Shown: positions 20,568 through 27,548 of the stretch, piece by piece
How the letters are laid out: the number at the start of each line of letters is the position of its first letter
Position numbering within the stretch: the stretch's first letter is position 1
DNA from: Pseudomonadota bacterium
Lineage (GTDB): Bacteria; Pseudomonadota; Gammaproteobacteria; Steroidobacterales; Steroidobacteraceae
NCBI GenBank assembly: GCA_963204795.1
Contig: CAUJHX010000053.1
Span: 1-32,563 of the forward strand
DNA: 32,563 bases
Reading direction: 5' to 3'
Notes under the pieces: model-generated
The model's database searches: none
The model's input: the letters and a program-made list of their open reading frames with translations, nothing else
Told to the model about the DNA's origin: nothing
Translations under genes and position numbers: made by a program

Positions 20568-21233
20568 CTGCGCCTGCAGCGTCAGCAATTCGCTCACTCC
20601 GCTCCACAACACCTGCACCCCGATGCAGAAGAGCAGGAACGCCGACAGGCGCATGATGATGTTGGTGCCGGTGCGACCGAGCCACCGCGCAACGCGATCC
20701 GACCAGCGATAGAGCAGATAGACCAGCATGGCGATGCACAGGGCCGTCGCCGCCACCTCGACGACGAACGCCAGGAAATGCAGGTGGCCGATATCGCGCG
20801 GGCGGCTCGTACCGAGCGATATCGCGACCGCGATCGTGCCGGGCCCCGTGGTGAACGGCATCGCGAGCGGATAGAAGGCGATGCGGCGCACCGTCTCGCG
20901 CTCGACGAGCGCGGCCGCCGCGCTCTCGGCCGCGCGCTCCTGCAGCGGCGCAACATCATCGGGAGCGTTCAGCATCTTCCAGGCGGCAAGAGCGATCACG
21001 ATGCCACCTGCCACGCGCAGCACCGGAATGGAGATGCCGAAGAACCCGAGCACATACGCCCCGATGTAGACCGAGCCGGTCACGATCGCAAAACTGTAGA
21101 TCGCCACCCAGCGCGCCAGTTGCGCCCGGACTGCCGGCGTGTAGTGATCGGTCGCCAGCAGGAAAATGAAGCTGCCGCCGAGCGGATTGATGATCGAGAA
21201 GAGCGCCGGAAAGGCAATCAGGAAGAACGACAC
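20556..21233 (-). CDS. MarC family integral membrane protein
   Basis: 225-aa inner-membrane protein of the MarC/NAAT family, function not settled (not a proven drug pump). I see six hydrophobic segments, beginning with FFLIAFPALFSIINPLGGSF, whose INPLGG motif is typical, and a second half-repeat with YPLAMPFTTGPGTIAVAI. Full length for the family. It ends inside the 3' end of the convergent FHA gene and starts 4 bp after the LOG-family gene, so the two are probably co-transcribed. Confidence 0.93.
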   Translation of the reverse strand: MSFFLIAFPALFSIINPLGGSFIFLLATDHYTPAVRAQLARWVAIYSFAIVTGSVYIGAYVLGFFGISIPVLRVAGGIVIALAAWKMLNAPDDVAPLQERAAESAAAALVERETVRRIAFYPLAMPFTTGPGTIAVAISLGTSRPRDIGHLHFLAFVVEVAATALCIAMLVYLLYRWSDRVARWLGRTGTNIIMRLSAFLLFCIGVQVLWSGVSELLTLQAQSVP

Positions 21234-21237
21234 GACG

Positions 21238-22029
21238 CTATGTTACCGGAGTCGCGCCACGGCCGTTGATCGCGCTGCTCACCTGCAGCCGCTCCCAGGC
21301 CTCTTCGGCATTCGCCGCAAACCGGAACAATGCGAGATCCTCATCCCCCACCACGCGATGATCGGCGAGGGCGCGAAAATTGATCACCGAAGTCCAGTAA
21401 GCCTCATCGACGAGCACGGTCGGGATGCGCGGGGCCTTGTTCGTCTGCTGCAGGGTCAGGATCTCGAACAGCTCGTCGAGCGTGCCAAAGCCGCCCGGGA
21501 ACACCACGAGTGCGTTCGCGCGCATTGCAAGGTGCATCTTGCGCATCGCGAAATAGTGGAAGCGGAAGGTGAGCTCGGGTGTCGACCAGGGATTCGGCTC
21601 CTGTTCCTGCGGCAGGGTGATGTTGAAGCCGATGGAGGGCGCGCCCGCCTCGGTCGCGCCGCGGTTGGCCGCCGCCATGATGCCGGGCCCGCCGCCGGTC
21701 GCGATCACGTTGTCGCGCTGGCAACCATCGGTGCGCAACGCCCCACCCTGTTCGGAGGCGATGCGCGCGAAGCGACGCGCCTCGGCGTACCAGACCCCCG
21801 CCTGGCCGCGATCGTGCTCGTGCGCACGCGCCGTGCCGAACACGACAATGGTCGATCGCACATGCCAGCTGCGCAGCACCTCCTCCGCCTTCGAGTATTC
21901 GAGCAGGAAACGCACGCCGCGCATCGAGTCGCCCAGCAGGTAACCCTGGTCCAGTGCCGGCAGGCGATACGAGGCCGATGCCATCTGCGCTGCGTTCGAG
22001 GGGGCGCTGACCGCGCTGTCGTCTGTCAT
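21238..22029 (-). CDS. LOG family nucleotide 5'-monophosphate phosphoribohydrolase (TIGR00730 type)
   Basis: 263-aa protein of the LOG family, often misnamed lysine decarboxylase. Members cleave the N-glycosidic bond of nucleotide monophosphates, including cytokinin precursors. Key motifs are GGGPGIM (112-118), RK (163-164) and PGGFGTLDE (178-186), all intact. The ATG at 22027-22029 is chosen because the extra 66 codons of open frame upstream are Arg-rich and run into the divergent response-regulator gene. The start codons of the two genes are 56 bp apart. Confidence 0.9.
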   Translation of the reverse strand: MTDDSAVSAPSNAAQMASASYRLPALDQGYLLGDSMRGVRFLLEYSKAEEVLRSWHVRSTIVVFGTARAHEHDRGQAGVWYAEARRFARIASEQGGALRTDGCQRDNVIATGGGPGIMAAANRGATEAGAPSIGFNITLPQEQEPNPWSTPELTFRFHYFAMRKMHLAMRANALVVFPGGFGTLDELFEILTLQQTNKAPRIPTVLVDEAYWTSVINFRALADHRVVGDEDLALFRFAANAEEAWERLQVSSAINGRGATPVT

Positions 22030-22085
22030 GTCTGCACACCTTTGGCACGAAAGGCATGCAAGATACCTTATCCTTCGCGGCGACC

Positions 22086-22802
22086 ATGACGCAGCTTCAA
22101 TCCCCACGCATCCTGCTCGTCGACGATGATGCGAGCCTCGCGTCGATGCTCGGCGAGATCCTGCAATTGCACGGCTTTGAAGTCGCAGATGCCACGAGCG
22201 GCGAAGCGGCGCTCGGACAGGTCGCATCGAACCCGCCGGATCTCGTCGTGCTCGACGTCATGCTGCCGGGAATCAGCGGCTTCGAGGTACTGGCCCGCAT
22301 GCGCCGCACCTCCGACGTGCCCGTGATCATGCTCACCGCGCGCGGTGCAGAAGCGGAACGCATCGCCGGGCTCACGGGCGGTGCCGACGACTATCTCGCC
22401 AAGCCGTTCAATCCGCTCGAGCTCGTGGCCCGCATCCGCGCGATCCTCAAGCGCGTGCCGACGCGCGCTCCCGCCACGGCCACCCGCAACGAACTCAGGT
22501 CGGGGTCGCTGCGCCTCGATCTCAAACGCTTCGAGCTTTCATCAGACGGTGGCGTGATCGCACTCACGCCGGCGGAAATGCGCGTCATCGAAGTCCTCAT
22601 GCGCCACACCGGCGAAGTGCTGTCACGCAACGAACTCACGGAGTTCGCGCTGCAGCGTCCGCTCGAACCCTACGATCGCAGCATCGACACCATCATGAGC
22701 AAGCTGCGCCGCAAACTCGCTGACGCCCATGTCGACAATCCGCGCATCCGCGGCGTACGCAGTCACGGCTATGTACTCGACGTCGCCGGGGTGCCCTCTT
22801 GA
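22086..22802 (+). CDS. OmpR-family response regulator (CpxR-like)
   Basis: 238-aa DNA-binding response regulator. The receiver domain has the acidic pocket DDD (13-15), phospho-acceptor D57 in VVLDVMLPG, and the conserved lysine in YLAKPFNP. The C-terminal winged helix has the CpxR-like stretch VLSRNELTEFALQRP, then YDRSIDTIMSKLRRKL and IRGVRSHGYVL. The start at 22086 gives the usual length; an ATG at 22056 would add 10 residues, and neither has a good ribosome-binding site. Its TGA overlaps the TTG start of the sensor kinase (TTGA), showing coupling. Confidence 0.93.
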   Translation: MTQLQSPRILLVDDDASLASMLGEILQLHGFEVADATSGEAALGQVASNPPDLVVLDVMLPGISGFEVLARMRRTSDVPVIMLTARGAEAERIAGLTGGADDYLAKPFNPLELVARIRAILKRVPTRAPATATRNELRSGSLRLDLKRFELSSDGGVIALTPAEMRVIEVLMRHTGEVLSRNELTEFALQRPLEPYDRSIDTIMSKLRRKLADAHVDNPRIRGVRSHGYVLDVAGVPS

Positions 22803-24169
22803 CGCTGCGCCCGCCCGGCTCGCCACTCTACTGGCGTCTCTTTCTCACGGTCGCGGCAGCGATCGTGCTGTTCATCGTGCTTGCACTCGCGACGACCGCC
22901 TTCCTCGTTTCGCACGAACTCGAAGGCTATGTACACGCCCGGCAGAGTCCCCTCGGTCGCGACGCGGCCAATGCCTTCACGAATGGCGGCACCGGGGGTC
23001 TGCGTGCCTGGCTCGAGCGCAGCGACACGGGCATTCCGGGCGACGTCACGATCTACGTGGTCGCTCCTGACGGCTCCGAGATTCGCGGCCGCGAGCTGCC
23101 GGGATGGGCTGCACGCACGATGCGCGCCATCGCGGCGCACGGTCCCGACGCACATCCCGACAACTACCGCCCCACGGTGCTTGCGCCGCAACTGATCGGA
23201 CGCGACGGCGAGGTACTGTCGATGTTCGTGATGCCGCGCAATGTCGGCCCCTGGGGCAGCAGCACGACCACGCTCGCGCTGCTCGCGGTCGCGTTGCTCG
23301 TGATCGCCGTGGCCGCATGGCTGGTCGCACGCGCACTGACGCGACCCCTCATGGAGCTGCAGCTCGCCGTGCGCGGACTTGCCTCGGGACGGGTCGATGC
23401 GCGCGTGCCGACGCGTATCGCCGGGCGTGCGGATGAAATCGGCGCGCTCGCGACGGATTTCAACGCGATGGCGGACCGACTCGCGAACCTGCTCGAGTAT
23501 CGGCAGCGGTTGCTGCGCGACGTCTCGCACGAGTTGCGCTCGCCGCTGACCCGCCTGCAGGCAGCCACGGTCCTCTCGGCGCACCGCAAGACTGTCAGCG
23601 AGCCCGACCGCGAGCGCATCGAGCGCGAGATACATCGCATGGACGTGCTGATCGGCGACATCCTGCGTTATTCACGCCTCGATGACGCGGCTGCGATGTC
23701 GCGACGCCTCGTGCGCCTCGATGAACTGCTGCGTGAGATCGAACAGGATGCCAGGATCGAGGCCGCCGGCGGCGGTGTCAGGCTCGCTTTGCGCTGCGCA
23801 CCCGGACTGCTCGTAGTCGGCGACCCGGAGCTGCTGCACAGCGCTTTCGAGAACCTGGTGCGCAACGCCGTCAGGCACAGCGGCGCGGCTGGACTCGTCG
23901 AGATCATTGCCACGGCCGGCGGGGAGATCCAGGTCGAAGTCCTCGATACGGGCCCGGGTGTTCCTGCGGAATACCTCGAGCGCATCTTCGAGCCCTGGTT
24001 TCGGGTCCCGCGCCCCGGCGCTGCAACAGATGCCCCGGCCGGCACAGGTCTCGGCCTCGCCATCGCGCGCCGTGTCTTTGCATTGCACGGCGGACGCGTG
24101 GTGGCAGGAAACCGCCCCGGGGGCGGTCTCGTGCTCGAAGTACGCCTGCCCGCGGCGCAGATCAGTTGA
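22799..24169 (+). CDS. Sensor histidine kinase (CpxA-like)
   Basis: 456-aa inner-membrane kinase paired with the regulator just upstream. It has a transmembrane helix at about 13-37, a periplasmic domain of about 115 residues, a second helix at about 157-178, HAMP at about 178-230, the H-box with phospho-acceptor H244 (DVSHELRSPLTRLQ), and an ATPase domain with ENLVRNAVRHS, DTGPGVP, FEPWFRV and GTGLGLAIARR. All boxes are intact. The start is TTG at 22799, overlapping the regulator stop by 4 nt. By family it senses an envelope signal; the actual signal is unknown. Confidence 0.93.
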   Translation: MTLRPPGSPLYWRLFLTVAAAIVLFIVLALATTAFLVSHELEGYVHARQSPLGRDAANAFTNGGTGGLRAWLERSDTGIPGDVTIYVVAPDGSEIRGRELPGWAARTMRAIAAHGPDAHPDNYRPTVLAPQLIGRDGEVLSMFVMPRNVGPWGSSTTTLALLAVALLVIAVAAWLVARALTRPLMELQLAVRGLASGRVDARVPTRIAGRADEIGALATDFNAMADRLANLLEYRQRLLRDVSHELRSPLTRLQAATVLSAHRKTVSEPDRERIEREIHRMDVLIGDILRYSRLDDAAAMSRRLVRLDELLREIEQDARIEAAGGGVRLALRCAPGLLVVGDPELLHSAFENLVRNAVRHSGAAGLVEIIATAGGEIQVEVLDTGPGVPAEYLERIFEPWFRVPRPGAATDAPAGTGLGLAIARRVFALHGGRVVAGNRPGGGLVLEVRLPAAQIS

Positions 24170-24219
24170 GACAGCCGACAGGCGGACACACCGGCCTCGG
24201 GCAGGCATTCCGGCGGCCG

Positions 24220-24241
24220 TTGACACACGGTTGACACACCC
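24220..24241 (+). repeat. Two tandem 11-bp repeats with TTGACA, candidate response-regulator site
   Basis: TTGACACACGG (24220-24230) is followed directly by TTGACACACCC (24231-24241), one helical turn apart. A weaker third half, GAGACACCC, follows at 24245-24253. OmpR-family regulators, CpxR included, bind two direct repeats at about this period. The site lies 50 bp after the sensor kinase gene and 44 bp before the ferredoxin relic, in front of the membrane protein gene. A -10-like TAGACT lies at 24258-24263 but the spacing (21 bp) is long. The regulatory role is inferred. Confidence 0.45.
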
Positions 24242-24284
24242 GGCGAGACACCCTGCCTAGACTTGCGTGCCATGGAGAGCCCCG

Positions 24285-24429
24285 ATGACGCATGTCGTGA
24301 CCGGAACCGGCCGAATGTATTGACTGCACGCTCTGCGTGCCGGAATGTCCCGTGAATGCCATCGCCGCCGAGTGGGACAACGTGGCAGCCAAACTGCAAT
24401 ATCTCGAGATGCCTGAGGAGAGAGTATGA
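24285..24429 (+). pseudogene. fdxA: Relic of the 7Fe ferredoxin gene fdxA with two internal deletions
   Basis: The start is preserved: GGAG 7 nt before ATG, then MTHVVT, the usual FdxA N-terminus. The frame then reads GTGRMY and stops at 24321-24323. One base out of frame, from 24304, comes EPAECIDCTLCVPECPVNAI, the second 4Fe-4S motif of FdxA. After two more residues it jumps to EWDNVAAKLQYLE, the normal FdxA C-terminus (as in Azotobacter FdI, DWDGVKGKLQHLER). Missing are about 30 residues carrying the first cluster cysteines, with a frame break, and about 40 residues before the tail, in frame. It cannot give a working FdxA without frameshifting. Its final TGA overlaps the next ATG. The identity rests on remembered FdxA sequences. 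Confidence 0.82.
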
Positions 24430-25391
24430 ACGCCGTGCCGAATGAAAGCACCGCCCCGCAGAGCGCCCTGAAGCGGTTGCTGTACCGGCCGCCCTACATC
24501 GGCCTCCTCGCCTTTGTGATCGTGTTCGTCGTGCAGGCCCTCGGGCACACGGTCATGATCCTGATGGAAGACATTTTCGGTGAGAAGTATGTCTTCCATT
24601 CAGCATTCGCGATGGGCCTCTTCGGCGCCGTGCTGCTGATCATCGGCATGCGCAGGACCAACGAAGTCTCGGCCACCTGGCTCGGGTTCTGGGCCGGCAC
24701 ATTCATGTGGACCGGCTGGATCGAGTTTTCCTTCGTCTGGTCGGCGCACACCCTCGGCGTGCCGGACCTGATGGACCCGCGTGTGCCGGGCGAGATCGCG
24801 ACCAAGGCCGAGTATCTCGTGATGATGTCCTCGGTCGGCGTGATGATGTCGACGCTGGTGTACTTCCTCCTCAACAAGGAGACGAAGTGCAACATGTTCC
24901 TGTGGATCCAGCGTCACGGTCACCTGAAGACCGGCAAGCCGAACCCGGCGCACCAGCGCAATTTCGCGGCGATCACCTCGCTCGAAACGATCTACGTGCT
25001 CTGGTTCTGTTACCTGATGCTGCTGTTCATCTACGACGAAAACATTCTCGGTGACCACCATCCGGTGACCTACGTCATCTTCTTCCTGATGGTGATATGG
25101 GCGGCCTACCTGTTCCTGCGCCTGATGAAGTTCTGGAAGGTGACCACCGCGATCCGCTACGGCATCCCGACCGCGATCATCGGCTGGAACGCGGTCGAAA
25201 TCGCCGGGCGCTGGCATCTGTTCACCGAGTTCTGGGAAAAACCCTGGGAATACGGCCTCGAGATGGGCCTTTTCACCGGCGGCCTCATCATTGCGGCCTG
25301 GCTCGCGGTACGCACGCCGGCGCACGTGAAGGCCGAACTGTCACGCCAGCAGATGGCGGCGGGCAGCGGGAACAAGGCGCCGGCGAAATAG
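24426..25391 (+). CDS. Polytopic membrane protein of unknown function
   Basis: 321-aa protein that I cannot assign to a family. By eye there are eight hydrophobic helices, near residues 24-46, 57-75, 83-105, 130-149, 184-204, 213-233, 240-260 and 276-296. The N-terminus and the Gln/Ala/Lys-rich C-terminus probably face the cytosol. Several histidines lie in or near helices or loops (H41, H58, H108, H164, H166, H211, H212, H264), as do C155 and C195, so metal or heme binding is possible but unproven. GAGGAG lies upstream and supports the ATG at 24426. The start overlaps the end of the fdxA relic by 4 nt, and a nitrilase-family gene follows after 19 bp, suggesting one transcript. Confidence 0.88.
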   Translation: MNAVPNESTAPQSALKRLLYRPPYIGLLAFVIVFVVQALGHTVMILMEDIFGEKYVFHSAFAMGLFGAVLLIIGMRRTNEVSATWLGFWAGTFMWTGWIEFSFVWSAHTLGVPDLMDPRVPGEIATKAEYLVMMSSVGVMMSTLVYFLLNKETKCNMFLWIQRHGHLKTGKPNPAHQRNFAAITSLETIYVLWFCYLMLLFIYDENILGDHHPVTYVIFFLMVIWAAYLFLRLMKFWKVTTAIRYGIPTAIIGWNAVEIAGRWHLFTEFWEKPWEYGLEMGLFTGGLIIAAWLAVRTPAHVKAELSRQQMAAGSGNKAPAK

Positions 25392-25410
25392 TGGCCGGCG
25401 CCCTGCCCCG

Positions 25411-26433
25411 ATGAGTCACCCGCAATACGAGACGGTACCGCTCGCGCGCGACGAGATCTCCCTGTGTGTGGTCCAGTCGCGCGTGCGCGCGGTCGATGCA
25501 GGGAACCGGGACGCGAGCCTCGGCGAGAATCTCGCACACATGCTCGAACTTCTCGACGCGGCCAACGGCTGGCTCGGACCGAAAAACCTCGTGATGTTCC
25601 ACGAGTTTCCGCTCACGGGATTCGACGCGCGCTGGCGTCGCGATGAGTTGCTGAAGGTCGCCATCGAGATTCCCGGCCCCGAGACCGAGGCGATCGCCGC
25701 CCGTGCGAAGCGTTACGGGTGCTACGTCGTGTTCGGCTCGTATGCGCGCGATGCCGCGTGGCCCAACCACGTTTTGTCGATCACGACGATCATCGACGGC
25801 GAAGGCAAGATCGTCGGCCGCCACTGGAAGGCGCGCAACATCAAGGGACTCTTCGGCGGCGCGTTCGAAATCTTCACGACGACGATTTACGACGTGCTCG
25901 ACCAGTACGTCGGGATGTACGGCCACGACGAGGTGGTGCCGGTGACGCGCACGCCGATCGGCAATCTCTGCACCACCTCGACACAGCTCGAGCCGGAGAT
26001 CATCCGGGCGTTTGCGCTCAGAGGTGGGGAGATCATGCTGCGCACCGCGACGGGCGGTTTCGACGAGTACGACATTCGCGCCAACGCACGCTACAACCAG
26101 ATGTACACCGCAATCGCGAACAATGCGATCTCGCCCGGCAATCCCGGGTCGTTCGACGACATCAGCTCCGGCGGCAGTGCGATTTACGGCCCCGATGGCG
26201 CGCAGCTCGCGAAAGCCAACTCGCCCGCCGAGGGCCCCGTTCTTGCGCGCATTCCGATCAAGGCCTTCCGCGACAAGCGGCGCCTGCCGAACATCCATCC
26301 GTCGCTGTACAGGGATCTCTACGCGAACTACGCGGAGGCCTTTCCGCCGAACCTCTATACGCACTACCAGCCGCTCGACGGCCGCGATGCGGCGCGCTAT
26401 CTCGGCGACCGGAGCCTCTGGAAGAAGGGCTGA
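25411..26433 (+). CDS. Nitrilase-superfamily carbon-nitrogen hydrolase
   Basis: 340-aa hydrolase with the Glu-Lys-Cys triad of the superfamily: E65 in MFHEFPLTGF, K140 in GRHWKARNIKG, C187 in IGNLCTTSTQLEPE. Such enzymes hydrolyse amides, nitriles or N-carbamoyl compounds. The residues after the cysteine (CTTSTQLEPE) differ from the common C-(Y/W)-D/E-x-x-(F/W)-P pattern of many amidases, so the substrate class is open. The C-terminal 50 residues (from about 290) resemble the extension used for oligomer contacts. No clear ribosome-binding site precedes the ATG. It follows the membrane protein gene by 19 bp and is convergent with arginase. A PIN-toxin fragment starts directly after its stop. 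Confidence 0.88.
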   Translation: MSHPQYETVPLARDEISLCVVQSRVRAVDAGNRDASLGENLAHMLELLDAANGWLGPKNLVMFHEFPLTGFDARWRRDELLKVAIEIPGPETEAIAARAKRYGCYVVFGSYARDAAWPNHVLSITTIIDGEGKIVGRHWKARNIKGLFGGAFEIFTTTIYDVLDQYVGMYGHDEVVPVTRTPIGNLCTTSTQLEPEIIRAFALRGGEIMLRTATGGFDEYDIRANARYNQMYTAIANNAISPGNPGSFDDISSGGSAIYGPDGAQLAKANSPAEGPVLARIPIKAFRDKRRLPNIHPSLYRDLYANYAEAFPPNLYTHYQPLDGRDAARYLGDRSLWKKG

Positions 26434-26444
26434 GACAGGGCGAT

Positions 26445-27548
26445 TTACAGCCGATCAAGGACAGCATGATGGCTGCCACGGCCCTCGTCCATGGGCTGGG
26501 AATGGCGACCCGCAACCGGACCCACTTCGAAAAGTCCGGCGTCAGGGTGATCGATCCGTTGCACGCGCGATAGTTCCGGCGACTTCGCCGGACCGCGCGC
26601 ATGACGGCGCCCCATTGCCCGACGCCGCACCAGCGTTGCCTTGCCGAGCAGCGACTCGATCAGCTCGACGGCAAACGCGGCCGTCTGGTTGCGCACGTCG
26701 AGCGCCGGATTGAGTTCCACTATGTCGAGTGAGCCGAGTTGCCCGGTATCGGCGATCATTTCCATGCACAGCTGCGCCTCGCGCCAGGACGGTCCGCCCA
26801 TCACGGTGGTGCCGACGCCCGGTGCGATCTGCGGGTCGAGGAAGTCGACGTCGAAGCTCACGTGCAGGTGGGTCTGCCCGTCGATCCCGGCAAGGGCCTG
26901 CGACATCGTCTCGCGCATGCCGATCTCGTCGATGCAGCGCATGTCGAAAACTTCGAGGCCCTGCTCGTGCACGAAGCGGGCTTCCTCCGCATCGACGCTG
27001 CGGACACCGACGAGACGTAACCACTCCGGCCGGATCGCAGGCATCCCGCCTCCGATCGCCACGAGTTCCGGCGGACCGAACCCGCACAGACAGGCCACCG
27101 GCATGCCGTGCAGATTGCCGCTGGGGGAGATGGCTGCCGTATTGAAATCCGCGTGCGCATCGAGCCACAGCACGCGCAGCTTCCTGCCTCTCTCCCGGCA
27201 ATGCCGTGCGACCGCGCTGATCGAACCGATGCCGATGGAGTGATCACCGCCGAGCACGATTGGCAGGCGATTCGAGGCGAGCTCCGCCAGCACAGCATCG
27301 TGCAGGCTGCGATTCCACTCGATGACCTCCTGCAGGTGACGATAGCCGCCGTTGCGCAACCCGCAGGGATTGCCGGGCCCACTCAGGTTCCCGCGATCGA
27401 TCACCTGCATGCCGCGGTGGAGAATTGCCTCGCGGATGCCGGCCACCCGCAACGCCTCGGGACCCATCGACGCGCCGCGCGCGCTCGCGCCAACATCGGT
27501 CGGCACGCCGATCAAGCTCGCGGTGCGGACCGGCACGCGCGCGATCAT
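26445..27548 (-). CDS. rocF: Arginase with an atypical C-terminal extension
   Basis: Hydrolyses arginine to ornithine and urea with a Mn2 centre. Ligands are visible: H103 (GGDHSIG), D130, H132, D134 (DAHADFN), D233 and D235 (SFDVDFLDP); ARGASMGPEALR (22-34) is also typical. The family core ends at ELIESLLGKATL, residue 306. The reading then continues for 61 residues rich in Arg, Gly and His that look unlike any arginase. Codons of residues 325-366 lie antisense to the PIN-toxin fragment, and residues 319-324 cross a hairpin. The original stop seems to have been lost when this DNA arrived. The core should still fold. The ATG overlaps the ornithine cyclodeaminase stop (ATGA). Confidence 0.93.
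   Translation of the reverse strand: MIARVPVRTASLIGVPTDVGASARGASMGPEALRVAGIREAILHRGMQVIDRGNLSGPGNPCGLRNGGYRHLQEVIEWNRSLHDAVLAELASNRLPIVLGGDHSIGIGSISAVARHCRERGRKLRVLWLDAHADFNTAAISPSGNLHGMPVACLCGFGPPELVAIGGGMPAIRPEWLRLVGVRSVDAEEARFVHEQGLEVFDMRCIDEIGMRETMSQALAGIDGQTHLHVSFDVDFLDPQIAPGVGTTVMGGPSWREAQLCMEMIADTGQLGSLDIVELNPALDVRNQTAAFAVELIESLLGKATLVRRRAMGRRHARGPAKSPELSRVQRIDHPDAGLFEVGPVAGRHSQPMDEGRGSHHAVLDRL
26448..26573 (+). pseudogene. vapC: C-terminal fragment of a VapC/FitB-type PIN-domain toxin
   Basis: Reading forward from 26448 gives QPIKDSMMAATALVHGL, then GMATRNRTHFEKSGVRVIDP, and a TAG stop at 26571. This matches the last 40 or so residues of PIN toxins (consensus D-x-x-I/M-AATA-x-x-HGL, TRN, DF, GV, NP), including the third active-site acid (D at 26460-26462) and the T-R-N turn. 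The N-terminal two-thirds with the first two acidic residues, and any vapB antitoxin, are absent; the nitrilase stop lies 14 bp upstream. It is therefore a remnant, not a working toxin. The convergent arginase frame covers it entirely on the other strand. Confidence 0.78.
26575..26592 (+). terminator. GC-rich hairpin after the PIN fragment
   Basis: TCCGGCGA (26575-26582) and TCGCCGGA (26585-26592) form a perfect 8-bp stem with a CT loop, starting one base after the PIN-fragment stop. No T-run follows on either strand, so it is a weak terminator candidate. It lies inside the arginase reading frame on the other strand, further evidence that the arginase tail is not ancestral coding sequence. 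Confidence 0.35.

Noticed and set aside
26466-26573. A short functional toxin encoded by the PIN fragment alone
   Set aside because: Lacks the N-terminal active-site acids and most of the fold, and has no antitoxin partner, so it is called a relic.
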